From contig VBGR01000034.1 in the NCBI GenBank assembly GCA_005880695.1, forward strand, positions 1 through 64,000: a DNA stretch of 64,000 nt, read 5' to 3'. Shown piece after piece: positions 17,547 to 25,426 of this stretch. Each line of letters opens with the position of its first letter. Position 1 is the first letter of the stretch. The stretch comes from Chloroflexota bacterium. GTDB lineage: Bacteria; Chloroflexota; Dormibacteria; Dormibacterales; Dormibacteraceae. A program made the position numbers and the translations under genes. The notes beneath the pieces were generated by a model. The model was not told the origin of the DNA. It saw nothing but the letters and a program-made list of their open reading frames with translations, and searched no databases.

Positions 17547-18038
17547 ATGGCCGAGTTCTCCTTCGATGTCGTCTCTGAGTACGACCACGCCGAGCTTACG
17601 AACGCGCTCGACCAGGCCCGTCGCGAAGTCGGCACGCGCTTCGATTTCAAGGGAACCGACCCCCAGATCGACCACAAGGGCGACCTCATCGTGCTGGAGG
17701 CTTCGACGGAGGACCGGGCCAAAGCCGCTTACCAGGTGCTCGTCGAGAAGGCCGCGCGACGCGGTCTTTCCGGGAAGCTTTTCAAGCCCGAAGCGCCCAA
17801 AACCGTCGGCCGGGGACGGGGCCAGATCGAGGTCAAGCTGAACGCCGGGATCAGCGACGACCTCGCGCGCGACCTCCAGAAGCGCATTCGCAACGTGAGT
17901 CCTAAGCTCCAGGTCCGGATCCAGGGCGACCAGCTTCGCGTCGTCAGCAAGGAGAAGGACACGCTGCAGGCGGTGATCAAGGCGCTCCGCGATGCGGAGG
18001 ACATCCCGGTTCCCCTTCAGTTCACCAACTACCGGTGA
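17547..18038 (+). CDS. yajQ: YajQ family nucleotide-binding protein
   Basis: A 163-residue UPF0234/YajQ protein with two ferredoxin-like halves. The signatures FSFDVVSEYDHAELTNALDQ and GTRFDFKGTD open the protein, and the second half ends VRIQGDQLRVVSKEKDTLQA. Members bind nucleic acid or nucleotides, and some bind cyclic-di-GMP as transcriptional co-effectors. The role here is unassigned. Length is normal. The start is 18 bp after the membrane protein gene. Confidence 0.95.
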   Translation: MAEFSFDVVSEYDHAELTNALDQARREVGTRFDFKGTDPQIDHKGDLIVLEASTEDRAKAAYQVLVEKAARRGLSGKLFKPEAPKTVGRGRGQIEVKLNAGISDDLARDLQKRIRNVSPKLQVRIQGDQLRVVSKEKDTLQAVIKALRDAEDIPVPLQFTNYR

Positions 18039-18075
18039 TTCAGGCCCCGAGGTCGGGGACTTTGCGGGGACTCCG

Positions 18076-18783
18076 ATGAACGTCATCCCCGCGATCGACG
18101 TCCGCGGGGGGCTGGCGGTGCGGCTGACCGAGGGGGACTTCAGCCGCGAGAAGGTTTATTCGAACGACCCGGTCCAGGTCGCCCGCGAGCACGCCGAAGC
18201 TGGGGCGCAGAGGCTCCACGTTGTCGATCTCGACGCCGCGCGCGGCGAGGGAGACAGCCGGGACGTCGTGCGCTCGATCATGAAGGCGGTCAAGGTCGAA
18301 GTCCAGATCGCCGGAGGGGTGCGGACTCGGAAGGAGGCCCAGGAATGGCTGGACGCCGGCGCGGTCGCGGTGGTGATGGGCACGGCCGCGGTCCGCGACC
18401 CGCTCACGTTCCACTCCACCGTCTGGGCCCAACCTGGTCGGGTGCTGGCCGCGCTCGATGTGAAGGAAGGCCTGCCGGCGGTGACGGGCTGGACCGACAC
18501 CGAGTCGGTCGAGCTGGAGACGCTGTTGGCGCGCTGGGCAACGTTGCCGCTCGGCGGGGTGATCTTGACCGCCGTCGAACGCGACGGCACCTTGTCGGGG
18601 CCCGATCTGGAGACCCTCAAGCGGGTCCGCTCCCGGACCGTGCTGCCGCTCTCCTACTCGGGCGGAATCCGCTCGCTGGACGACCTCCGCGCCCTCGCGG
18701 AGGCCGGCGCCGACGCGGTGATCGTCGGTAAGGCGCTCTACGAAGGCCAGATCGATCTCAAGGCTGCTCTGGCTCTCGTTTAG
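18076..18783 (+). CDS. hisA: Phosphoribosylformimino-5-aminoimidazole carboxamide ribotide isomerase
   Basis: A 235-residue TIM-barrel isomerase of histidine biosynthesis. The first strand is NVIPAIDVRGGLAVRL with the catalytic Asp. The second catalytic Asp lies in LTAVERDGTLSGPDLE. Phosphate-binding blocks QIAGGVR and SYSGGIR and ADAVIVGKALYEG are in place. The start is the ATG at 18076; the frame is open further upstream but lacks homology. Bifunctional HisA/TrpF (PriA) activity cannot be excluded from sequence. No other his genes are near. The end of the gene also encodes, in another frame, the start of the next lipoprotein. Confidence 0.95.
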   Translation: MNVIPAIDVRGGLAVRLTEGDFSREKVYSNDPVQVAREHAEAGAQRLHVVDLDAARGEGDSRDVVRSIMKAVKVEVQIAGGVRTRKEAQEWLDAGAVAVVMGTAAVRDPLTFHSTVWAQPGRVLAALDVKEGLPAVTGWTDTESVELETLLARWATLPLGGVILTAVERDGTLSGPDLETLKRVRSRTVLPLSYSGGIRSLDDLRALAEAGADAVIVGKALYEGQIDLKAALALV

Positions 18784-19162
18784 CCTCCTGCTCCTCCTGG
18801 CGGCCTGCGACGCGGCGGGCACGAGGGCGACGCCGGACGACGGCGCGGTTCACCAGGACATCGTCCAGGGACGCGCGGGCGCTGAAGTGACCTTCGACGG
18901 CAGTGTGCTGGCGGAGCCGACCCAGGTCGGCAGTCACGAGCATTTGCTGGTGTCCGACCCGGCGGGAGACCAGCTCGAGGTCGACCACAACACGTCTCTG
19001 GCCACGTCGGTCCCGGCGCATCAGGGGAATCGCGTGGTGGTCCATGGGCAGCTCTACATCGACCCTGGGCCGCACGCCGGGGTCCACTGCACGCACGCGC
19101 ACACGTCGAGTGGTTGCCCGGTGCCCGGCTGGATCCAGTTCAACGGCAACTACTACGAGTAG
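18755..19162 (+). CDS. Small lipoprotein overlapping hisA, probable ATC start
   Basis: A 135-residue putative lipoprotein. Its signal peptide (SRLLWLSFSLLLLLAAC, lipobox LAAC) is encoded in the +1-shifted frame across the hisA stop. The first conventional start in this frame (GTG 18887) would remove signal peptide and lipobox. The frame opens after a stop at 18719 and contains no ATG, GTG or TTG before the signal peptide. ATC at 18755-18757 is preceded by GAAGG 8 nt away and gives the required positively charged n-region. The mature part has a beta-rich body (VTFDGSVLAEP, RVVVHGQLYID) with several His and two Cys (VHCTHAHTSSGCP). The function is unknown. Confidence 0.65.
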   Translation: MSRLLWLSFSLLLLLAACDAAGTRATPDDGAVHQDIVQGRAGAEVTFDGSVLAEPTQVGSHEHLLVSDPAGDQLEVDHNTSLATSVPAHQGNRVVVHGQLYIDPGPHAGVHCTHAHTSSGCPVPGWIQFNGNYYE

Positions 19163-19185
19163 CTCCCTCGCTTGCGCCCCCTGGA

Positions 19186-19893
19186 CTAGGTGGACTGGCC
19201 GTTGGGCCGGACCAGGATCTCGTTGACCGCCACGTGGAAAGGCTGCGACATGGCGAAGATGCAAGCTCGGGCCACGTCGTCGGCGGTGAGCGGGTCGAAG
19301 GTCCGCGGGATGATGCCGGCCCCTTCGTGGCGGACCGAGCGCTCGTAGAAAGGCGTGTCGACCGTGGCCGGCTCGACCAGCGTCACCCGCACCTTCGCCT
19401 CGGCCAGCTCCTGGCGGAGCGATTCGCCGATTGCGCTGACGCCGAACTTCGTGGCGGCATAGACGCCCGCACCAAGCCGCGCCGTCCGCCCGCTGATGGA
19501 GGACATGAAGACGATGTCGCGGGTGCCTTCAGCCGGGAACTTCTGGTAGCCGTAGAAGACTGTGTAGAGCACGCCCAGCACATTGGTCTCGATGACGTCC
19601 CGCCAATCGGCGGGATTGCCCTTGGTGATGTGCCCGTAGAGGCCGTAGCCGGCGTTGGCGACGAGACCATCGAGGCCTCCCAGCGCCTGCGCCGCCTTGT
19701 CGATGGCAGCCTTCACGGAAGCCTCGTCGCGGACGTCGCACTTGATGCCGACGACCGCGCCGTGCTCGCCCTCGTCCACCGTGCGCGCGAGCGAGGCCAC
19801 ACGTGCGCCGGCCTCCACCGCCTGGCGCACTACGGCTTCGCCGATGCCCGTGCTGCCGCCGGTGACCAGGATCCTGCGACCTTTCAGGCTCAT
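19186..19893 (-). CDS. Short-chain dehydrogenase/reductase
   Basis: A 235-residue classical SDR. The NAD(P)-binding motif is VTGGSTGIG (TGxxxGIG), NAG is in LVANAGYGLYG, the catalytic Ser is in FMSSISG, and YAATK supplies the Tyr-Lys pair. Last gene of the minus-strand acyl-CoA operon, it overlaps the MaoC gene as ATGA. It is probably an NAD(P)-dependent alcohol or 3-hydroxyacyl dehydrogenase; the exact substrate is not evident. Confidence 0.9.
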   Translation of the reverse strand: MSLKGRRILVTGGSTGIGEAVVRQAVEAGARVASLARTVDEGEHGAVVGIKCDVRDEASVKAAIDKAAQALGGLDGLVANAGYGLYGHITKGNPADWRDVIETNVLGVLYTVFYGYQKFPAEGTRDIVFMSSISGRTARLGAGVYAATKFGVSAIGESLRQELAEAKVRVTLVEPATVDTPFYERSVRHEGAGIIPRTFDPLTADDVARACIFAMSQPFHVAVNEILVRPNGQST

Positions 19894-20366
19894 TCCGACC
19901 TCCTTTGCGACTCAGGCCGCCGCGGCACCAGGACCTTGCGGCGGAAGCTGCAGACTCGCTCGCCGCGCTGGTTGAAGGCCCGGGTCTCGACGTAGACGAC
20001 GCCGCGGTCGGACTTCGACTTCGAGGGCGTCACCGCGAGTACCTCGCTCTCGGCGTAGATGGTGTCGCCGTGGAAGGTGGGGTGCTCGTGCTTGAGCGTC
20101 TCCACCTCCAGGTTGGCGATCGCCTTGCCGGAGACGTCCGCGACGCTCATTCCGAGGGCCAGCGAGTAGACCAGGTTGCCGACCACGACATTCCGGCCGA
20201 ACTCCGTCTGGGTCTCTGCGTAGTGGGCGTCCAGGTGGAGCGGATGGTGGTTCATGGTGAGCAGGCAGAAGAGATGGTCGTCGGCCTCGGTGATGGTCTT
20301 GCCCGGCCAGTGCTTGTACGTCGCGCCGACTTCGAACTCTTCCAGAAACCGGCCGAACTCAGGCAT
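19890..20366 (-). CDS. MaoC-like (R)-specific enoyl-CoA hydratase, candidate mesaconyl-CoA hydratase
   Basis: A 158-residue single hot-dog protein. The catalytic Asp/His region of MaoC hydratases is seen in ITEADDHLFCLLTMNHHPLH. The family's second strand block is GRNVVVGNLVYSLALGMSVAD. It overlaps the acyl-CoA dehydrogenase stop by 8 nt and the SDR start by 4 nt. Next to a CitE-type lyase and an acyl-CoA dehydrogenase it is a good candidate for hydration of mesaconyl-CoA to beta-methylmalyl-CoA; that role comes from context, not from a unique motif. Confidence 0.88.
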   Translation of the reverse strand: MPEFGRFLEEFEVGATYKHWPGKTITEADDHLFCLLTMNHHPLHLDAHYAETQTEFGRNVVVGNLVYSLALGMSVADVSGKAIANLEVETLKHEHPTFHGDTIYAESEVLAVTPSKSKSDRGVVYVETRAFNQRGERVCSFRRKVLVPRRPESQRRSE

Positions 20367-21765
20367 CGTGAGGGACCCCCAGCTCCTTTGCTATGACGCG
20401 CAGTGCGAGCACCTCTTCCGCACCTTCGAAGATGGCCAGCACGCGCGCATCCAGGAAGTAGCGGCTGACGTCGGTCTCCTCCGCGTACCCCATCCCGCCG
20501 AAAAGTTGCACCGCGTCACGGGTCACGTACTCGGCCATGCGTGACGCATAGAGCTTGGCCAGCGAGGCCTCCATCTGGCCTTCCTGCCCTCCCGCCGCCA
20601 GCAGCAGGCCCGCCTGGTAGGAGAGCTGCCGGGCAGCATGGAGCCGGGTCCCCATCCGGCCGAGCGTGTGGCGAGTGAGTTCGTGCTTGGCCAGTCGCTT
20701 GCCGAAAAGGGAACGCTCGCGCGTGTACGCGAGGGCATCCCGGACCGCCGCCTGCATCACGCCGACCGCCCGGCCCGCCGTCTGCAGGCGGCCTGCCGCG
20801 AAACCTTCCATCTGAAGGTAGAAGCCGCGACCCTCCTCCCCGATGAGGGCGGTCGCCGGCAGGACGTAGCCGTCGAACTCGAGCTCAAACGTGTGCAGTC
20901 CGCGGTAGCCCAGAGTCGGGATGGCGCGACCGCGCAGCCGGCCACCGCCGCGCTGCCGGTGCTCGAACTCGTGCCCTGGGTAGGAGGGCTTTTCGGCGAC
21001 GAAGAGGCTCAGCCCCCGGTGGCCTGGTCCGCCGGTGCGGCAGAGCAACATCAGGAGCTGGGCCCGACCGGCGAAGGTGCACCAGAGCTTGGCGCCGTTC
21101 ACCATCCAGGAGCCGTCCGCGCGGCGCTCCGCCCGGCACTTGACAGCCGAAACGTCGGACCCGGCGTCCGGCTCGGTCACGGCCACGGCCACGAGGTTCT
21201 CGCCTGTGGCGATCCCCGGCAGCCAGCGCCGCTTCTGGTCTTCGGTCGCGCCGCTCAGCAAGGCGCGGACCAGGATCTCGGGGCGCGTCATCAGGCTGCC
21301 GCCGGCGGCCAGCGAGGCCGCCGAGAGCTCTTCGGTCGCGATCAGCATGGCGACGTTGTCTGGACGCCCGCTCAGCGAGCCGCCGAACTCCTCCGGGATG
21401 GAGAGTCCGAAGAGGCCGAGCTCAGCCACCCCGCGGATGATCTCGTCAGGCACGTCGAGGTCCTGCCGGTGGATCTCCTGTGCGCGTGGCGCCACCTTGC
21501 TCTGCGCGAAATCGCGCAGGGTACGCCGCAGCAATCGGTGCTCCTCGTCAGCCCCCACGTCCTCCACGCCGCGGCCCTCCAGGAGGAGGTCGCCGACCTC
21601 CAGGAAGGCGGGGGAGTAAGACTCGGCGTCGGTGTCGCCGGCGGCACCCTGGGCGATGGCCCAGGCCACCTTGTCGCCGGTCCGCTCGGACCACTCCCTG
21701 GCCGCATGGGCCGCGCCCTGGCGAGCCGCCGCCCAGGCCCGCTGGTAGGCGGCTACCTCGTCGAT
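20359..21765 (-). CDS. Acyl-CoA dehydrogenase with N-terminal extension, candidate methylsuccinyl-CoA dehydrogenase
   Basis: FAD-dependent acyl-CoA dehydrogenase. Core signatures are AVAVTEPDAGSDVSAVKC, YTRERSLFGKRLAKHE and AVQLFGGMGYAEETDVSRYF, and the catalytic Glu is in IFEGAEEVLALR. Ahead of the standard fold is an extension of some 75 residues, a trait of methylsuccinyl-CoA dehydrogenases. The first conventional start is the GTG at 21669, but protein-like sequence (EVAAYQRAWAAARQGAA) continues in frame to the citE stop. ATC at 21765-21763 would start there with a 13-nt overlap. With the GTG the protein has 436 residues, with ATC 468. Its place between citE and maoC fits the ethylmalonyl-CoA pathway. 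Confidence 0.88.
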   Translation of the reverse strand: MDEVAAYQRAWAAARQGAAHAAREWSERTGDKVAWAIAQGAAGDTDAESYSPAFLEVGDLLLEGRGVEDVGADEEHRLLRRTLRDFAQSKVAPRAQEIHRQDLDVPDEIIRGVAELGLFGLSIPEEFGGSLSGRPDNVAMLIATEELSAASLAAGGSLMTRPEILVRALLSGATEDQKRRWLPGIATGENLVAVAVTEPDAGSDVSAVKCRAERRADGSWMVNGAKLWCTFAGRAQLLMLLCRTGGPGHRGLSLFVAEKPSYPGHEFEHRQRGGGRLRGRAIPTLGYRGLHTFELEFDGYVLPATALIGEEGRGFYLQMEGFAAGRLQTAGRAVGVMQAAVRDALAYTRERSLFGKRLAKHELTRHTLGRMGTRLHAARQLSYQAGLLLAAGGQEGQMEASLAKLYASRMAEYVTRDAVQLFGGMGYAEETDVSRYFLDARVLAIFEGAEEVLALRVIAKELGVPHDA

Positions 21766-22670
21766 GGCTTCATCCCGAACGACTCGCCGCGCTCGACCAT
21801 TACCTGGGCCATCTTGCGCGACGCCTCGTCGATCATCTCGTCACCAAGCATGACGGCGCCCGTCTGCTCGACGTCGGTGGCCTGGCGATAGGCCTCCAGG
21901 ACGGCCCAGGCCCGGTCGAAGTCTCCTTGGGCGGGCGTGAAGACCTCGTTCAGCACGTCAACCTGGGCGGGATTCAGCGCCCATTTGCCGTCGAAGCCGA
22001 GCATCGCGGCTCGCTGGGCGAAGGTGCGCAGGCCGTCGAGGTCGCGGACCTGCGCGTAAGGGCCGTCGATGGGCTGCAGGCCGTGAGCGCGTGCCGCTAC
22101 CGCTACGCGAGCGAGGAAGTAGTGCCAGTAATCGCCGGGATACTCGGGCTTGAGGCGGCCGACCGTCAGCTCCGGTACGCGCAGCGAGGCGGAGAAGTCG
22201 GCGGGGCCGAAGATCAGCGTCTCCGCCCGCGAGGAGGAGGCGGCGATCTCTTCGATGTTCTCCATCCCCAGCGCGGATTCGATCTGCAGCTCGAGCCCCA
22301 GCCGCTTCCCGAGGCCGGCCTTCGACTCGACCTGGCTCAGGAGGTTGTCCACGAAGTGGACCTGCCCCGCGTCCTCGACCTTTGGGATCATCAGGCAGTC
22401 GAGCAGGTCGCCGGCCTCTTCGACGACCTGGATGATGTCCCCGTAGCACCACTTGGTGTCGCAGGCGTTGACGCGCACCACACGGGTCTTTCCCTCATAG
22501 CGGTGCGTGCGCAGCGCTTCAACGACCATTGCCCGGGCCTTCTCCTTCAAGGCCGGCGCGACCGAATCCTCGAGGTCGAGGAAGACGGCGTCGGCGGCGG
22601 TCTCGGCGGCCTTGGCGTGGAATCGGGGTTGAGTTCCGGGAACCGACAGGCAGGACCGCCTGGCTCTCAG
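21753..22670 (-). CDS. CitE-like CoA-ester lyase (candidate malyl/beta-methylmalyl-CoA lyase), CTG start
   Basis: HpcH/HpaI aldolase-family lyase related to citrate lyase beta subunit. Conserved blocks are RRSCLSVPGTQPRF at the N-terminus, ADAVFLDLEDSVAP, LMIPKVEDAGQVHF, LQIESALGMENIEEI and FGPADFSASL. The frame is open far upstream, but that part is a shadow of the SRPBCC gene. The conserved N-terminus begins right after the SRPBCC stop, where the only plausible initiator is CTG (22670-22668), giving a CTGA overlap of 4 nt with GGGGAGG 6 nt upstream. No ATG, GTG or TTG is available between the junction and the conserved block. Length 305 residues is normal. Confidence 0.92.
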   Translation of the reverse strand: MRARRSCLSVPGTQPRFHAKAAETAADAVFLDLEDSVAPALKEKARAMVVEALRTHRYEGKTRVVRVNACDTKWCYGDIIQVVEEAGDLLDCLMIPKVEDAGQVHFVDNLLSQVESKAGLGKRLGLELQIESALGMENIEEIAASSSRAETLIFGPADFSASLRVPELTVGRLKPEYPGDYWHYFLARVAVAARAHGLQPIDGPYAQVRDLDGLRTFAQRAAMLGFDGKWALNPAQVDVLNEVFTPAQGDFDRAWAVLEAYRQATDVEQTGAVMLGDEMIDEASRKMAQVMVERGESFGMKPSTR

Positions 22671-23143
22671 CGCTTGCCTCCCCGTTTCTCCGCGCTGGGG
22701 CCGCGGCCCGCCTCCACGTATTTCTTGAGGCTGCGCATAGTCCGCGCGACGTCCTGCGGGAGCTGGCGGTCGATGATCCCGAAGAAGAGCCGGACGGCGA
22801 AGTTGGCGGGCTCGTAGTCCATCGTGTAGGTCAGCTTCGTGACCCCGTCCTTCTCGGCGTAGCTGTACTTCCAGGTGCCCTTGATCGGGCCGCGGACCAG
22901 CTTGCCGGTGCAAGTCTTCGGCTTGCTCACAGTCGTGTGCTCCACCTCGAGCTCCTGCTTCCCGCCGGGGGTATGGATCTCGTAGACGAGGCGGCTGCCC
23001 TTACGCAGCGGCAGGGGGTCGAGGACGTCCACCTTCTTCAAGTTCGACGACCACTTGCCGGCGTTCTTGAAGTCCTCGTGGACCACCGCCCAGACCCGAT
23101 CCGCCGGGGCCTCGATCTCGACGCTTTCCTTGATGGCTGCCAC
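22667..23143 (-). CDS. SRPBCC/polyketide cyclase-like ligand-binding protein
   Basis: A 158-residue START/Bet v 1-like fold. The opening SVEIEAPADRVWAVVHEDFKNAGKW is the family hallmark, followed by alternating strands and a long C-terminal helix (LPQDVARTMRSLKKYVEAG). The protein is expected to bind a hydrophobic small molecule. First gene of the citE operon (CTGA overlap) and divergent from the MFS transporter. A catalytic role is not evident. Confidence 0.82.
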   Translation of the reverse strand: MAAIKESVEIEAPADRVWAVVHEDFKNAGKWSSNLKKVDVLDPLPLRKGSRLVYEIHTPGGKQELEVEHTTVSKPKTCTGKLVRGPIKGTWKYSYAEKDGVTKLTYTMDYEPANFAVRLFFGIIDRQLPQDVARTMRSLKKYVEAGRGPSAEKRGGKR

Positions 23144-23212
23144 GTCTCCAGAAATCTATCGGAGTTCGCAGGTCGGACAGGGGTAGCACTCGGAACCCTA
23201 CGATTGGAGCTC

Positions 23213-24484
23213 GTGCGATTGCCCCAGCTGAAGCCGCCCGGCGTCCCCCCGCGGCGGCTCCTGGGAGCGCTCCGCCACAGCAACTATCGGCTCTACTTCG
23301 CCGGCCAGGTCATCTCGACGGTGGGCACCTGGATGCAGAGCGTGGCGCTCTCCTGGTACGCGCTCGAGCTGACGCATTCCGGGTTCAAGGTCGGCCTCGT
23401 CCTGGCCATGCAGTTCACGCCGATGCTGGTCGGAGGGCAGTTCGGCGGTCTGCTCGCCGACCGCTTCCCGAAGCGGCGGATCCTGCTCGTGACTCAGACC
23501 CTGTTCATCCTGCCGGCGGCCTGGCTCTTCCTGGTCAGCGAGACGCACACCGGACAGTACTGGATGGTGCTGCTGGCAGCCCTTGCCCTCGGCTCGATCA
23601 ACGTGTTCGACGTCCCCTGCCGGCAGGCCTTCGTGATCGAGATGGTGGGCCGGGAGGACCTCCTCAACGCCATCGCACTCAACTCGACGATCTTCAACGC
23701 GGCCGCTGTGATCGGGCCGAGCCTGGCGGGCCTGATCATCGGCCTTCTCGGCGTACCCCTCTGCTTCCTCGCCAACGCCGTCAGCTACCTGGCCTCGATC
23801 GGAGCGCTGGCCCTGATGCGAAACTTGCCCAGCCTGGTCGGGGAGGGCGCCCGGGTGGGGCAGACCGCTTTCGGCCGGATCCTCGAAGGGCTCGCCTACG
23901 CGCGCGACAACGCGGTCGTCGGCACGCTGCTCCTGAATGTCGGGGTCTTCTCGCTCTTCGCGATGAACCGCTTCACGATCCTGCCGCTCTTCGCCGACCA
24001 GGTCCTCCATGTTGGCCCGAGCGGGTTCGGCTTCATGGTCGCCGCCCAGGGCCTCGGCGCCATGGTCGGCGCCCTCTCCCTGGCCTTCCTGCAGCACCGG
24101 GTCGCCACCGGCCGCAACCAGTTCCTCCTAGGCGTCAGCTGGTCGGTCTTCCTGGTGGTGTTCAGCTGGAGCCGCTCGCTCTGGCTGTCGGTGGCCCTTC
24201 TGGCCGCCGCCGGATTCTGCCAGATCACGTTCGTGGCTACCGCAAACACCCGCATCCAGACGGCAACGCCCGACGTCTTGCGGGGTCGCGTGATGGCGCT
24301 CTACGCACAGTCACTGATGGGCGTGGGACCGATTGGCAGCCTGCAGGCGGGGACGCTCGCCGAGCTCTTCGGCGCGCCCTGGGCGATGGCCGCCGGCGCG
24401 CTGGTGTCGGGCCTCTTCCTGGGCGCGAGCCGGCTCTTGAGGCCCGGGGTTTTCGGCGCGAGCGACAAGCGCCGATCCGTCTGA
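23213..24484 (+). CDS. MFS transporter (EntS-like)
   Basis: A 423-residue major facilitator protein of the MFS_3/EntS group. SNYRLYFAGQVISTVGTWMQ is the typical first helix, and the loop 2-3 motif is GGLLADRFPKRRILL. About 12 hydrophobic segments are visible. The start is GTG at 23213 with GGAG 3 nt ahead; the frame is open upstream but antisense to other genes. Probably a drug or siderophore exporter. The 69-bp gap to the SRPBCC gene should hold both divergent promoters; I see no clear consensus boxes there. Confidence 0.9.
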   Translation: MRLPQLKPPGVPPRRLLGALRHSNYRLYFAGQVISTVGTWMQSVALSWYALELTHSGFKVGLVLAMQFTPMLVGGQFGGLLADRFPKRRILLVTQTLFILPAAWLFLVSETHTGQYWMVLLAALALGSINVFDVPCRQAFVIEMVGREDLLNAIALNSTIFNAAAVIGPSLAGLIIGLLGVPLCFLANAVSYLASIGALALMRNLPSLVGEGARVGQTAFGRILEGLAYARDNAVVGTLLLNVGVFSLFAMNRFTILPLFADQVLHVGPSGFGFMVAAQGLGAMVGALSLAFLQHRVATGRNQFLLGVSWSVFLVVFSWSRSLWLSVALLAAAGFCQITFVATANTRIQTATPDVLRGRVMALYAQSLMGVGPIGSLQAGTLAELFGAPWAMAAGALVSGLFLGASRLLRPGVFGASDKRRSV

Positions 24485-24600
24485 GTAGCGTCCGCTGGCA
24501 TTCGCCTCCAGCCCCAGAGGGGAGTTCCCCCTTGAGCCGTCGCTCCGGGCGGCTGTTCGCGACGGACCCCCCTTGAGGGGAATTATCCTTCGGGTAGAGA
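24485..24600. repeat. Cluster of three short hairpins
   Basis: The gap holds AGGGG/CCCCT (24518-24532), a 7-bp stem CCGTCGC/GCGACGG (24537-24565) and CCCC-TTGA-GGGG (24569-24580). The first could terminate the MFS transcript but lacks a T-run. The same G-run/C-run style recurs at 31446-31465 and 41395-41412, which suggests a dispersed palindromic family. Confidence 0.5.
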
Positions 24601-24804
24601 GTGGCGCGTAAATTGAGCGTCAAGGAAGGTTCCGCCCGGCTCCTTCAGGAGACGCAGGAGCTGGTTGCCCGCCTGGTCCGCGAAAACAGCGCGCTCCGCG
24701 TTCAGAACAAGAAGCTGGCGGCCGAGCTGGAGCGCATCAGCAAGGGCTGGGACGAAGTTAAGCGGCTCGCACGTACAGCGCCCCGCCCGCGCCGCCGCCG
24801 CTAG
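24601..24804 (+). CDS. Small basic coiled-coil protein
   Basis: A 67-residue protein with a GTG start. A heptad-like helix (LLQETQELVARLVRENSALR) covers most of it. It ends in an Arg/Pro-rich tail (APRPRRRR). It may bind DNA or a protein partner; no family was recognised. It is convergent with the amidohydrolase gene, 2 bp apart, and preceded by the hairpin cluster. Confidence 0.5.
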   Translation: MARKLSVKEGSARLLQETQELVARLVRENSALRVQNKKLAAELERISKGWDEVKRLARTAPRPRRRR

Positions 24805-24806
24805 CT

Positions 24807-25421
24807 CTAGCGGAGCGCTTTCAGGAGTGCCGCGCCGAGTTCGGCCGCCGGCTCCGGGACGGTACGCGGACGGCGGCGCCTCGAGGCGACCTCGATCTGG
24901 AGCGCGCAGCCTCCGGACCGCTGGACGAAGGCCGTGATCGTGCCCGGGTGGCAGGCGTCGAAGGGCGGGCCCAAGGCGACGGCCAGGCCGCAGGCGCGCA
25001 GAGCGGCGGCCAGTTTCCGCGAGCGGTCGTCCGAACTGGGTCCGAGGCCGATGATCAGGTCCGGCCCCCATTCGTCCCGCATGCCGTGGAGATCGACGAC
25101 CAGCGTGCCCGGCCGGAGCCGGCGCTCGAGCTCGACCTTGAACGGTCCCGCCTCGAGGTCACGGTTCGCGTTGCCGGTCTGGCGCCCCCAAGCGGTGACG
25201 GCAAGGCCGCCCATCGCCTCGGCAAGGCATTCAGCCAGGCCCCCGGTGCCGTAGTCGGCCCGCCATTCCTCCGTCGCGCGCAGCGCCCTGACGGAGTGCG
25301 GCGCCGTGAAGACCAGGCTGCTTTCGGCGTTGCCGGTGACGCGCACCTGATCCGGCTCGTCGACGCCCCAATGATCCGTTTCCCGGTAGGCGGTCTCGAG
25401 CTCGGCCCAGCGGAGCGCCAG
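24807..25421 (-). CDS. N-formylglutamate amidohydrolase-like protein
   Basis: Family PF05013-like. Seen: FTAPHSVRALR (metal His region), LVVDLHGMRDEWGPDLIIG and the C-terminal CALQIEVASR strand. Members hydrolyse N-formylglutamate or related amides; the substrate here is not certain. It follows pyrD. A protein-like N-terminal stretch (LALRWAELETAYRETDHWG) begins just after the pyrD stop. The only start near there is CTG (25421-25419); a safer start is the GTG at 25346-25344, giving a shorter protein. The frame also runs upstream inside pyrD, but without homology. Confidence 0.7.
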   Translation of the reverse strand: MALRWAELETAYRETDHWGVDEPDQVRVTGNAESSLVFTAPHSVRALRATEEWRADYGTGGLAECLAEAMGGLAVTAWGRQTGNANRDLEAGPFKVELERRLRPGTLVVDLHGMRDEWGPDLIIGLGPSSDDRSRKLAAALRACGLAVALGPPFDACHPGTITAFVQRSGGCALQIEVASRRRRPRTVPEPAAELGAALLKALR

Positions 25422-25426
25422 GCGAT

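Noticed and set aside
16155-18086. A 643-residue version of ilvE
   Set aside because: The first half is antisense to yajQ and the membrane protein gene; IlvE homology begins at the ATG 17120.
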